Virus record (IMG/VR): IMGVR_UViG_3300013233_000053
Span: 1 to 29,583 of that record
Source of the DNA: a virus
Strand: one strand, 5' to 3'
DNA length: 29,583 nucleotides
Shown here: piece after piece, positions 7,420-14,961 of the stretch
Numbering within the stretch: the stretch's first letter is position 1
Layout of the letters: the number at the start of each line of letters is the position of its first letter
Translations under genes and position numbers: made by a program
The notes under the pieces: model-generated
What the model saw: the letters and a program-made list of their open reading frames with translations, nothing else
What the model was told of the DNA's origin: nothing
The model's database searches: none

Positions 7420-8658
7420 TTACAACCAGTTTATATCTGATAGTACCTTACTTAAATCATTATCAACATTGCCGGATATTGCTTGCTCGATTAGCACTAA
7501 GTGATCATCATAATTCTCCCACAAGTGTAATAACTGTATTCCTTTTTTAGCACATAAATCTATCTTACTTTGGTGATACTTCAACCAACCATCATAACCC
7601 CCATATACTTCTGGCCTATGCCAGTACGTGCCATTAAACTCTATAGCCAAATGAAACTCCGGCAAGTAGATATCAATCTCCTTGGGCGGTATTATATTCC
7701 TTGTATTTTGTATTACTACGGTCTCTATGTTTTCATTGATCATTAAGACTACATTTTTTTCAGCAAACGATACGTTCTTACTTACTACTGTTAAATTATG
7801 TGTTTTCATATAATTAGATACTGTAGTAATATCAACTGCTAAGTTAGCAGCTATCTCAGTTAACGTTTTGTTTTTATTGTGATGCTGATCTGACATCCAC
7901 GTTGCGTCAGTTAACTTATTCCTAGAATCTTCGGATATATGTGACTGATTAAAGTATTCTACTCCGTACCGTAATTTAGAAGTATTTGCTGCTTTTTTTC
8001 GATTAGTATATGCTTGATCGCCGTACTTTTCTAATTTAGTTAATCGCCCCTTTTCTACATTACCGTATCCTTTAGTACTGTACTTTTCTAAGCAAGTTGA
8101 TATGCGTTGTTGTGCGTTACAATAATTAGCATCTCCGTACTTCGCTAACTTAGTCTGACTTGCTTTGATTCTATTATTGAACGTTGCGTCGCTGTACTTC
8201 GCTAACTTGGTACTCTTTATTTTAGATGGATTGCAGTAATTTGCGTCGCTGTACTTCGCTAACTTAGTACTCTTTATTTTAGATGGATTGCAGTAATTTG
8301 CGTCTCCGTATTTTTCTAACTTAGTTGTGCGAGACTTCAGCGTTATGTCCGCATATTCTGACTTTGATTTTTTTGGGCGGGTTAAACGTTGCTCGCTTAG
8401 GTGGTTAGATAAACACTTGCAGTCCTTTTCGTTTCCGCAATTCAAATAACCGAGTTTTATGTTTTTAAATGGGCGAAGTTTGTTGTACTTACATTTATTA
8501 CTTTCTTGCGACATTGCGCTATATACTTTATCAGCAAAATTATCACTAGAAGATAATGTATTATCATTGACCCATTTGACTAACTTTTCATCCTTCTTGA
8601 TCATGCTAGTGTAGTGTCTAGGGTATTGATTGATTATGTCTTGTATTATAGTCTTCAT
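7420..8658 (-). CDS. Free-standing homing endonuclease, Vsr-like EDxHD type, with 19-residue repeat array
   Basis: 412 residues from ATG 8658, chosen because AGGA precedes it; the ATG at 8679 has none. The N-terminal third has a Cys set (C56, C74, C80, C82 from this start) that may bind zinc. Next come about seven 19-residue repeats of type TKLEKYGDANYCNPSKIKS, then a helix-turn-helix (KTLTEIAANLAVDITTVSNYMKTH). The C-terminal nuclease domain reads EIDIYLPEFHLAIEFNGTYWHRPE...YHQSKIDLCAKKGIQLLHLWENYDD, the Vsr-related signature of phage homing nucleases. The repeats probably read DNA modularly. It lies between sheath and tube genes, whose DNA is the likely target. It has a canonical TATAAATA promoter. 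Confidence 0.85.
   Translation of the reverse strand: MKTIIQDIINQYPRHYTSMIKKDEKLVKWVNDNTLSSSDNFADKVYSAMSQESNKCKYNKLRPFKNIKLGYLNCGNEKDCKCLSNHLSEQRLTRPKKSKSEYADITLKSRTTKLEKYGDANYCNPSKIKSTKLAKYSDANYCNPSKIKSTKLAKYSDATFNNRIKASQTKLAKYGDANYCNAQQRISTCLEKYSTKGYGNVEKGRLTKLEKYGDQAYTNRKKAANTSKLRYGVEYFNQSHISEDSRNKLTDATWMSDQHHNKNKTLTEIAANLAVDITTVSNYMKTHNLTVVSKNVSFAEKNVVLMINENIETVVIQNTRNIIPPKEIDIYLPEFHLAIEFNGTYWHRPEVYGGYDGWLKYHQSKIDLCAKKGIQLLHLWENYDDHLVLIEQAISGNVDNDLSKVLSDINWL
7927..8325 (-). repeat. Array of seven 19-codon repeats in the homing endonuclease gene
   Basis: Units begin TKLEKYG, TKLAKYS, TKLAKYS, TKLAKYG, TCLEKYS, TKLEKYG and TSKLRYG, each followed by a D/xNYxN core and a basic stretch. Two neighbouring units near 8211-8324 are almost identical in DNA with a 57-bp period, so the array has recently expanded. 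Confidence 0.85.
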
Positions 8659-8730
8659 GGTTCCTATATAAATACCCATTGGTTACGGTTCATTCGTTAA
8701 TACTTATACCACAAGAATGCGAAGTCAAAA

Positions 8731-8755
8731 TAAAACCCCAATTACGGGGCTTTAT
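8731..8755 (-). terminator. Terminator after the tail sheath gene
   Basis: On the minus strand AAAGCCCC and GGGGTTTTATTTT form a GC-rich stem around GTAATT, followed by T-rich sequence. It lies just after the sheath stop. Confidence 0.7.
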
Positions 8756-8760
8756 TTATA
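8753..8760 (-). promoter_or_regulatory. Canonical late promoter nested at the sheath terminator
   Basis: TATAAATA is a perfect T4 late consensus immediately before the terminator hairpin. Initiation 5-7 nt downstream would start inside the hairpin, so the new transcript would not fold it. It drives the homing endonuclease gene (ATG 8658). Confidence 0.7.
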
Positions 8761-8776
8761 TTACTGTTAGTGCTAT

Positions 8777-11700
8777 TTAGCCACTAATTTCACCAGTGTT
8801 CAGAATCCTTACAGGCAAAAATATGAATTCCACAGCCTTCACAGGTTCTATCGCAATATCCGCCCACAGTTCGTTTCTATCTATACGTGCGGGGGTATTA
8901 TTAGTAGAATTGCAAACCACAGCGTAATCATATAGCGCACGTTTAGCTACTAAGTCATTCATTAGTGATTCAATAACATTCTTAAACTCATTACGTGTTA
9001 GTTCATCATTTGGTTCAAACAAGAATGGTTTAGCAAGTACGTCAAGTTGCACGCGAATGTAGTTAACTAATCTAGCTACGTTAATGCGATCTAATGCGCT
9101 ACCTGGCTTAGTTGTTTTGTTACCGTAGTTAACAATACCTGCGCCTGGAAGAACAGCAATAGGGTTCACATTGTTTTGATATAAAACATCACGTAAACCT
9201 TGACGATTAGCCATTTGCTGGAACTCACCTGTGTTAGCATCTACGTAGCCTAAGCCGATAACGTTATCAACTTGTCCACGTCTAATGCCTGCTGGTGCAA
9301 ACCATGGATAGCTTTGGTCATCGCTGTGTAATATAGTGCGCATAATCATGTGGCTAGCTGGAACAATAATCTCGGAGCCTGTTAAGTCTGTTGTCTTACC
9401 TGATGGATAAAATACAGCTAAGTATTCATCTGCTGATACTAAACCGTCTTCATTATCTAAGCCCAATCCGCCGTTGTTTGTAGCCCATTCAACTAAGTCA
9501 TTGCCGTTGTTAGCTAAGCGTAAAGGAGTATCACCTACGATGAAACCAGTATTTTTACGTTCGTTGTTTAATGCTACCATATTAGGAATAAGTTCTGGAT
9601 ATCCCGGAGCGCATAGTAAGTTAAACTCACTTTGTTCTTCGCGTATATCTTCACTTGTATCAATAGCTGCTCTCATTGCTGCTACTACTAAAGCGCGTTG
9701 TGCTTGGCGGCCCATATTAGCTCGGCCGTCGTCTTTAAGACCTGATACTGTTACCCATGCGTTACGTTCTGTTGGTAATACGCTATCGCCAAAATCTGCT
9801 GCGTTGAAATGATCTACGCGGAATTCTTTAACGTTATAACCACTACGTCTTGTATTCCATAACAGCATGCCTTCTGGATATAAATTAGGATTAGGAACGT
9901 CAACATCGACATAATCACTGCCTAGCATATCAGCTATAACTGGTAATTCTGCTGTAATTGGATCTGTGTTATCGTTGTTACCCCAGCGTGCATCAGCAAA
10001 AACTAAACCTGCTGTTGATGTACCGTCTGCTGTATCTATGCGAACCCATTGATCTAATCCGTTGCTTTGTTCCCAACGTGATAGTGCTGGATAATTTTCT
10101 AAGTCACTTGAGTCAATCCACAAATCGCCGTATACTAGTGGTGATCCGTCTTCTTGGTCTACTGGAGCGTTAAATGCTAATTGAGGTCCATTGTCATTAG
10201 TTGTTGTTAGATCAAATCCGCGCATATCGTTAACTACATTCTTATAGCCTCTCCAAGCGCCATTGTCGTTAATCATGATATCCATTTCGTCTACAGCACT
10301 GTAATACCAGCGTGACCCATCTAGCGGATCTTGTCCTGGGCCGTCAGTTGATGCGTAATAATCTTGAACGTTCCAGTTAGATAGAATGTAAGCTTGTCCG
10401 CCATTAACTACTGTTGTTAAATCGCTGCCTAGGCGAACGTTTTCACTAGCATCGGTAATACCGGTTGCTGCTACTGCTACGCCTAAGTTAGTGTCTTGTA
10501 GTACCATTACGCCGCCACCTGTGTGTGTTAAGCGGATTCTACCATTGGTAGTTACTTCTGCTGTAACAAACGGAATACCTGCGCTAATAACGTCAGTAGC
10601 AAATGCTTCTGGTGTAGTGCCAGTTAATGTGATTGTGGTTTCAGTTAAAACGTCACTGTTTAATGCTGATGAGCCGATAATAAATTGATGACCTGCTACA
10701 AATACTGGGTTCTGTGTAGGTAATGTTATTACTGTCTCGCCTGGGTTGCGTGAGAAGATTTTATAAGTACCGATGTTGCCGCCTGTTTCACCTTCTACTG
10801 CTACGTTATATTGAACGTATGTATCACCTACTGCTATTGATTTGCCACCTGCTCCTGGATCTAGTGCTTTGTTAGCTGCTTGATCACTAGCATAAGCTGG
10901 TGCTGCTTGTTCTACAAAGGTATCAGTTACTGTGTCATATTTCTTAAGTACGAAATTCAAACCTGCGTTTACTGCTGTAGTTTTAATCCATAGTGATCCA
11001 CTTGGACGTGGGCTTGTATCTGTGCCTCTCCAACGTGGGACTTCTGTGTGAGTTGCGTGCTTTACTACAGGAGCATTATATGTACCAGATACAACACCAG
11101 CGTCAGCAAGTACTGTTCCGCCATTAATGTCAGTTACTGTAATGTTTGTGTCAGTTGAGCTAAAATCAGCACCTAGACCAGATTCTACAAAAACTTCTAA
11201 TTTGTTATCTATAATTGATGCTTTAATTTGTGTGCTGCTGCCTGCGTTGATAGAGTTAACTAAATCAATTAACGCTGTGCCTGCTACAGTAACGTTAGTT
11301 GCTAATCCGCCGTTAACTTGTACTGTAAAAGTACCCGGTGTTATTGTTGGATTAGATACTGTACCTTGTACTGTTGGAAGACCAGCTTTCCAATCATCTG
11401 ATCCTACTAGAACCCATGCTGCTGTTCCTGTACCTTGTGCTTTAAGCTTTCTATACACTGGATTATTTGCGTTAGTTGCTACAATCGCATATTGTCCAAC
11501 TTGTCCAACTGTTTGTGCTGGAATACCAGCTTCAAGTTGGCTAGTGTTAGTAATAACGATAGTATTTTGTACTGTAATAGATTCTTGATTGTTGAATGTA
11601 TTCGAAACTGAATTCCATTCAAAGATGCCAAATTCTGTTTCATTTAAATCTAGCCAAGTAGTACCATTATTTGGCGCGCCTGTTGGACGAACTAAAGAAG

Positions 11701-12061
11701 CACTTAATTCTGCTAAGTCAACATCAACACGATGAACGTATGCTCTGTTTGATGCTCCTAGTGTAGAGTATGCTGTCATTAATCCATATTCATTTAATTC
11801 ATATCCGTGAATTGAGTTTCCACCACTTGTCTTATAAAAGAATGGTTCGCCGAATGTGTTTACTAGCTCGCGTTGGCTAGTGATTAAGTATACATCGTTG
11901 TTTGCTGATGCTACTGTTCCTGGTGCTATCCCTGTTCCTGCAGCATTGATTTTATTTTCTGCTGTAGCTAATAGGATGTAAGGTACTGTGTTAATTCTTG
12001 CAGAGGCGTATTGACTTTCATCAATTATCTGAACCTCAATTCCTGGGCTTACTAGTGCCAT
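8777..12061 (-). CDS. 18: Contractile tail sheath protein gp18, greatly enlarged
   Basis: 1094 residues, against 659 in T4. The N-terminus (MALVSPGIEVQIIDESQY..., SQRELVNTFGEP, GYELNEYGLMTAYSTLGASNRAYVHRVDV) and the C-terminal part (YPWFAPAGIRRGQVDN, YQNNVNPIAVLPGAGIVNYGNKT, SALDRINVARLVNYIRVQL, AKPFLFEPND) are classic T4-type sheath. The C-terminal domain holds the linking arm and contraction core. Residues about 150-700 are Thr/Gly/Val-rich beta sequence (NPTITPGTFTVQVNG, ETTITLTGTTPEAFATD) that would be displayed on the outside. It has a good Shine-Dalgarno (ACAGGAGATTATACC) and a late promoter 34 nt upstream. Hexameric rings contract to drive the tube through the host envelope. Confidence 0.92.
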   Translation of the reverse strand: MALVSPGIEVQIIDESQYASARINTVPYILLATAENKINAAGTGIAPGTVASANNDVYLITSQRELVNTFGEPFFYKTSGGNSIHGYELNEYGLMTAYSTLGASNRAYVHRVDVDLAELSASLVRPTGAPNNGTTWLDLNETEFGIFEWNSVSNTFNNQESITVQNTIVITNTSQLEAGIPAQTVGQVGQYAIVATNANNPVYRKLKAQGTGTAAWVLVGSDDWKAGLPTVQGTVSNPTITPGTFTVQVNGGLATNVTVAGTALIDLVNSINAGSSTQIKASIIDNKLEVFVESGLGADFSSTDTNITVTDINGGTVLADAGVVSGTYNAPVVKHATHTEVPRWRGTDTSPRPSGSLWIKTTAVNAGLNFVLKKYDTVTDTFVEQAAPAYASDQAANKALDPGAGGKSIAVGDTYVQYNVAVEGETGGNIGTYKIFSRNPGETVITLPTQNPVFVAGHQFIIGSSALNSDVLTETTITLTGTTPEAFATDVISAGIPFVTAEVTTNGRIRLTHTGGGVMVLQDTNLGVAVAATGITDASENVRLGSDLTTVVNGGQAYILSNWNVQDYYASTDGPGQDPLDGSRWYYSAVDEMDIMINDNGAWRGYKNVVNDMRGFDLTTTNDNGPQLAFNAPVDQEDGSPLVYGDLWIDSSDLENYPALSRWEQSNGLDQWVRIDTADGTSTAGLVFADARWGNNDNTDPITAELPVIADMLGSDYVDVDVPNPNLYPEGMLLWNTRRSGYNVKEFRVDHFNAADFGDSVLPTERNAWVTVSGLKDDGRANMGRQAQRALVVAAMRAAIDTSEDIREEQSEFNLLCAPGYPELIPNMVALNNERKNTGFIVGDTPLRLANNGNDLVEWATNNGGLGLDNEDGLVSADEYLAVFYPSGKTTDLTGSEIIVPASHMIMRTILHSDDQSYPWFAPAGIRRGQVDNVIGLGYVDANTGEFQQMANRQGLRDVLYQNNVNPIAVLPGAGIVNYGNKTTKPGSALDRINVARLVNYIRVQLDVLAKPFLFEPNDELTRNEFKNVIESLMNDLVAKRALYDYAVVCNSTNNTPARIDRNELWADIAIEPVKAVEFIFLPVRILNTGEISG

Positions 12062-12095
12062 TGGTATAATCTCCTGTAATTTATTATGTTAACTC

Positions 12096-12103
12096 TATTT
12101 ATT
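12096..12103 (-). promoter_or_regulatory. Late promoter for the tail sheath gene
   Basis: AATAAATA lies 34 nt before the ATG at 12061, with AGGAG in the leader. Confidence 0.6.
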
Positions 12104-12141
12104 CGGTTATACGGTATACAACGGTGTAGGCTGGCCTTTTC

Positions 12142-12206
12142 GACCTTTTCTAAGTGGTAGTAACCGGCAGTGAGAAAATATTTTTACTTTTTTAGGAGGA
12201 AAGGTC
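12142..12206. repeat. Inverted repeat upstream of the plus-strand zinc-finger gene
   Basis: GACCTTTTCT (12142-12151) pairs with AGGAAAGGTC (12197-12206), 10 bp with one G-U. The right arm contains part of AGGAGG, so folding would hide that purine-rich tract. It sits between divergent genes. Confidence 0.45.
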
Positions 12207-12208
12207 TA

Positions 12209-12216
12209 GATAAATA
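12209..12216 (+). promoter_or_regulatory. Late promoter abutting the 12222 start
   Basis: GATAAATA is followed by CCTTT and ATG (5-nt spacing). The AGGAGG at 12194-12199 is 22 nt from the ATG, too far for normal use. Confidence 0.6.
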
Positions 12217-12221
12217 CCTTT

Positions 12222-12530
12222 ATGGAAAGACCGAAGTGCCGGTGTGGCAGACAAACATCAGTTAATTATAAAAAGAACGATAAGACTTACTATCGTAAAT
12301 TCTGTAATAAATGTATCGCAGCAAAGAAGGCTCCGATTAAATCGCAATGGGAATTAGATTCCTACAATAAGAAAATGAAGTGTGATAAGTGTGGATTTAA
12401 AGCATCGTTGCCTGTGCAAATTGAAGTCGTGAATATACCCACTAAAGGGTATAAATCAATTTGTAAGAATTGCGAAGCAGAAGTGCTTCAAGTAGGATGG
12501 GCGTTTAGTGCGCTAGAGGCAGATAATTAG
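12222..12530 (+). CDS. Small zinc-finger protein related to HNH-type phage proteins (degenerate)
   Basis: 102 residues with four Cys pairs: C6/C8, C28/C31, C54/C57 and C81/C84. The second half (CDKCGFKASLPVQIEVVNIPTKGYKSICKNCE) has the treble-clef layout of HNH proteins of marine T4-like phages. The catalytic region normally carrying His-Val-Asp/Asn reads EVVNIPTKG, with no His at all, so nuclease activity is unlikely. It may act as a DNA/RNA-binding or structural zinc protein. It is the only plus-strand gene in the left half and points convergently at the 153-aa gene. An in-frame TAG five codons upstream fixes the start at 12222, which has no adjacent Shine-Dalgarno. Confidence 0.75.
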   Translation: MERPKCRCGRQTSVNYKKNDKTYYRKFCNKCIAAKKAPIKSQWELDSYNKKMKCDKCGFKASLPVQIEVVNIPTKGYKSICKNCEAEVLQVGWAFSALEADN

Positions 12531-12624
12531 AAATAAACTTATTAGCATAATTATTAGTCTTAAACGATTGTGCCCTGAACTAAAATCAGTTAGCTCTGCT
12601 AGGTTAATTATCATTAGAATTTTG

Positions 12625-13086
12625 TTACGCTGCTGCTTCTAAATTAGATTTTTGAGCTTCTAGTGCTGCTCTTAATTCTGCCGACGGGATAATGTCAAAA
12701 TCAATCATCATATCCCACATTTCATACTCAACAATCTTGCCTAAAAATGCATATTCTTTTGCCCATTTGTTCGCTTCTAACTGTTGGATTTTTTCAACTC
12801 TTGCTGCGATGTCCTGAATTTCAGGAAACGGTTGTGGTTCGCCAAATTCACTGTCTTCTATTTCGTCCTGAATAGATTCTGATCCTATACCTCCTTGGAT
12901 TGTGATTGTCTGTGAGTGGCCGTTTAAGTAATCCAACACATACTCACTTTGGCTTCTACCGGCGTCGACGATGTCAACTTGCCCATCGTCTTCGTCGACG
13001 TAGATGCTAATTGATGTGTTTTCGCTGATAGTCGATATTCTATCTATTGATTCTGTTAGTCTCTTTAAAAAATTTAATTCATTCAT
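12625..13086 (-). CDS. Hypothetical protein with possible prohead leader peptide
   Basis: 153 residues, acidic, family not recognised. The N-terminus MNELNFLKRLTESIDRIST is an amphipathic helix whose L-T-E12 fits a T4 prohead-protease site; two neighbours between gp16 and gp17 start similarly. Residues about 95-150 are predicted helical (IAARVEKIQQLEANKWAKEYAFL..., AELRAALEAQKSNLEAAA). There is no membrane segment. The ATG at 13086 follows TTAAATA with 5 nt spacing. A GAGG lies further off, and a second late-type element sits at 13120. Confidence 0.7.
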   Translation of the reverse strand: MNELNFLKRLTESIDRISTISENTSISIYVDEDDGQVDIVDAGRSQSEYVLDYLNGHSQTITIQGGIGSESIQDEIEDSEFGEPQPFPEIQDIAARVEKIQQLEANKWAKEYAFLGKIVEYEMWDMMIDFDIIPSAELRAALEAQKSNLEAAA

Positions 13087-13091
13087 TTATT

Positions 13092-13127
13092 TATTTAACC
13101 TCGTTATAAATATTATTTGTATTTATC
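13092..13127 (-). promoter_or_regulatory. Two late-type elements before the 153-aa gene
   Basis: TTAAATA (13092-13098) stands 5 nt (AATAA) before the ATG. GATAAATA (13120-13127) overlaps the TGA stop of the exonuclease gene, as another one overlaps the gp16 stop. Either could be the real start; the farther one leaves room for GAGG as Shine-Dalgarno. Confidence 0.5.
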
Positions 13128-13632
13128 AGAATTTTGTTACGTTTAATGTTTTAAGAGCGTTCTGTAACAGATCAATTTGATTAACACAATCTGCTAACGC
13201 ATTATGATTATTGCCTAATTTCTTTGATCCTGCTATTTTATATATTGTCCTGGTATCCATTAATTGCCAAAATTTCCACGGCACGCTTACACCGTATTGC
13301 TTCATAGCATTTTCCAATATAACCATATCAAATGTTATGCCGTTTGCCCATATACGATTATGCTTCCAGGCGATTTTTGATAAGCGTTCAAGTGATTCCT
13401 TTATATGTACTCTGCTACCTTCGCCTAGTGCTTCTTCTTGTGCTTCGGCACTTTGTCTGCCCCACCATGCTACTGTGCCATTGTCTATTGTGCGATCCTG
13501 CTGCGATTCTAGATCTAATCGTTCGTAGAATGTAACATCGCCGAAATCTTCACTGAATGGGTCAAAGGATTGTGCTCCTATGGTTAATATAGTTGCTGTG
13601 GGGGTTACGTCTAACGTCTCGATGTCGATCAT
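13126..13632 (-). CDS. DEDDh 3'-5' exonuclease (Rv2179c/DexA-like)
   Basis: 168 residues from ATG 13632. The frame can be extended to TTG 13656 (176 residues), but MIDIETL is the natural family start. Exo I: D3, E5 (MIDIETLDVTPTATILTIGA). Exo II: D102 (WANGITFDMVILENAM). Exo III: H143 and D148 (NNHNALADCVNQIDLL). This is a complete DEDDh metal site in the RNase-T-like fold. The WWGRQS segment after the Exo I strands is typical of the Rv2179c-like group, to which T4 DexA is also related. It probably trims DNA or RNA 3' ends and is not a structural protein despite its setting among tail genes. A stem-loop lies upstream. Confidence 0.8.
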   Translation of the reverse strand: MIDIETLDVTPTATILTIGAQSFDPFSEDFGDVTFYERLDLESQQDRTIDNGTVAWWGRQSAEAQEEALGEGSRVHIKESLERLSKIAWKHNRIWANGITFDMVILENAMKQYGVSVPWKFWQLMDTRTIYKIAGSKKLGNNHNALADCVNQIDLLQNALKTLNVTKF

Positions 13633-13668
13633 TAAATCTTGCAAAGTTTTCTCCAAATAAAATAAGTT

Positions 13669-13724
13669 AATAAGTCTTGAAGCTAGTGGTTATACATCGG
13701 GGCTGCGACACCCTAAGACTTATT
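13669..13724 (-). other. Long structured stem-loop between the 77-aa and exonuclease genes
   Basis: AATAAGTCTT (13669-13678) and AAGACTTATT (13715-13724) form a perfect 10-bp stem. A GGGTG...CCCC inner pairing is possible in the 36-nt loop. On the minus strand it is followed by TTATTTTATTT, so it may be a terminator or a 5' RNA element of the exonuclease mRNA. It lacks a tRNA cloverleaf. Confidence 0.5.
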
Positions 13725-13757
13725 CATACTTTATTATAACAGGTTTACTCGGGGGTG

Positions 13758-13991
13758 TCAATCGTCATCTTCTAATTTGCTAATCTTTGGCTTGGTAGAG
13801 TCTGCGTCGCGTATGCTATCGCTTTTGTGTGGTACTAACATAAAGGCACCTGACTTAGTCTTAGTGATGCTCGCATTAACCCGGTTAGCTGCTGCTTTTG
13901 CTGCTTCCAGACTATTATAAATCATTGGACCGGATCGTCCGGGTAATGTTACACTACCGGTATACTCAACTATAAATTCGTGTGCTTTCAT
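13758..13991 (-). CDS. Small hypothetical protein
   Basis: 77 residues: MKAHEFIVEYTGSVTLPG, then an Ala-rich helix (SLEAAKAAANRVNASITKTKSG), ending in a charged tail (ISKLEDDD). Good Shine-Dalgarno (AGGATAATTTATG). It lies 3 nt after the gp13-like gene stop, so it is in that operon. I-V-E9 near the start could be a prohead-protease site, as in three other proteins here. Family not recognised. Confidence 0.65.
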   Translation of the reverse strand: MKAHEFIVEYTGSVTLPGRSGPMIYNSLEAAKAAANRVNASITKTKSGAFMLVPHKSDSIRDADSTKPKISKLEDDD

Positions 13992-13994
13992 AAA

Positions 13995-14744
13995 TTATCC
14001 TATTATCCAAGATAACGCATCTGAACCATCTACATAATTCTTAAGGTCTTCAATCAATGCTTCGATTTCTGCAGTGGCTTCTGACTTCATTGCTGCGCCA
14101 TTTAACGTTGTGCCACCTTGTGGGCCAGCAATTGAACTAAATTTCTCTCTTGCTTCACCTATAATGTGTTTACACGAACTATACGTGAAGTCTTTGATCC
14201 ACTGTGCTATCTGTAATTCTGTTAGTAGCTGTACTTCTGGCTTTAAATTATATGTCCATAGCAATACGGTTTCACCACTTGCTGTAATGTTACGCACAAA
14301 TGCAATCTTCTTAGTACTTGGATTAAACTGAAAGTTCATAAAACCGCCAAACATTCTAGCAGCAAGTTCTAATTTCTGTGTGTATAATTCCCACGTAGCT
14401 AATCCACCACTGCCACCTAAGTTCATAACATACGTGTTAATTACTGCTGAACTAAACGGATCAAACGCACTATCGCCGCCTACTGATCCGAATGTTCTTC
14501 TAAAAACTTGTCTAACTTCTGTTACTTCTTGTGGTAACGTATAAGCATTTTGGCCTTCTTCAAGTTCTAGCCACGTGTAACTTTCTTCTGTGGAATTAGA
14601 TGCTCGCTGTCTGTATACTCCTACGGCACGCGAATATGCTGTTTCGTAGTGAATTGGGTCTAATTCAATATCAATTATACCAGAACCTAATCTTGCTGCG
14701 ACGTAATCGAATACGTCTTGTTTCATTTCTTTTAATGTTGCCAT
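13995..14744 (-). CDS. 13: Neck protein gp13-like
   Basis: 249 residues (T4 gp13 has 309). Start MATLKEMKQDVFDYVAARLGSGIIDIELDPIHYETAYSRAVGVYRQRASNS is helical, as in adaptor/neck proteins. TYTLPQEVTEVRQVFRR-type text (NAYTLPQEVTEVRQVFRRTFG), ARMFGGFMNFQFNPSTKKIAFVRNI and ETVLLWTYNLKPE are conserved in the marine T4-like neck protein as I recall it. gp13 and gp14 form the collar joining head and tail. In this genome gp14 and gp15 are on the other strand 4.3 kb away. The ATG stands 5 nt after GATAAATA with no Shine-Dalgarno. The gp13 name is moderately certain. Confidence 0.7.
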   Translation of the reverse strand: MATLKEMKQDVFDYVAARLGSGIIDIELDPIHYETAYSRAVGVYRQRASNSTEESYTWLELEEGQNAYTLPQEVTEVRQVFRRTFGSVGGDSAFDPFSSAVINTYVMNLGGSGGLATWELYTQKLELAARMFGGFMNFQFNPSTKKIAFVRNITASGETVLLWTYNLKPEVQLLTELQIAQWIKDFTYSSCKHIIGEAREKFSSIAGPQGGTTLNGAAMKSEATAEIEALIEDLKNYVDGSDALSWIIG

Positions 14745-14749
14745 ACTGC

Positions 14750-14757
14750 TATTTATC
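14750..14757 (-). promoter_or_regulatory. Late promoter abutting the gp13 start
   Basis: GATAAATA, then GCAGT, then ATG (14744): 5-nt spacing. Confidence 0.65.
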
Positions 14758-14765
14758 TAAATACA

Positions 14766-14960
14766 TTACCAGATTAATAGAATTGTAATACTCGTTATTC
14801 CTACTACTATCATAGTCGTATACGCACTAAATAAACTCAAATCATACGGGGCATTGTTTTCGCGCTTGGTGCTAGCGTCATTTAAGAATCCTATACTAAA
14901 CATTGCTAAGATGATTGTTAATCCAGCTAGCATTTTTATTACTAATTCTTGCTGTTCCAT
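14766..14960 (-). CDS. Small two-helix membrane protein
   Basis: 64 residues with two hydrophobic segments, about 8-26 (IKMLAGLTIILAMFSIGFL) and 44-63 (AYTTMIVVGITSITILLIW), joined by a polar loop (NDASTKRENNAPYDLS). It starts 1 nt after the stop of the 68-aa gene, with GGGG nearby as ribosome site. A holin, anti-holin or superinfection-exclusion role is conceivable, but nothing in the sequence decides. Family not recognised. Confidence 0.65.
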   Translation of the reverse strand: MEQQELVIKMLAGLTIILAMFSIGFLNDASTKRENNAPYDLSLFSAYTTMIVVGITSITILLIW

Positions 14961-14961
14961 A

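Noticed and set aside
7927-8325. CRISPR array
   Set aside because: The repeats are in frame, contiguous without spacers, and encode a protein repeat.
8667-8674. TATAAATA on the plus strand
   Set aside because: It points into the antisense of the sheath/nuclease junction and no plus-strand gene follows; likely chance in AT-rich DNA.
8659-8679. Upstream ATG (8679) as start of the homing endonuclease
   Set aside because: No Shine-Dalgarno there, while AGGA stands correctly before the ATG at 8658.
13105-13112. TATAAATA on the plus strand inside the gap before the exonuclease stop
   Set aside because: No plus-strand gene downstream; the minus-strand elements nearby fit the 153-aa gene better.
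13669-13724. tRNA gene
   Set aside because: The 10-bp closing stem encloses only 36 nt, with no anticodon or T arm.
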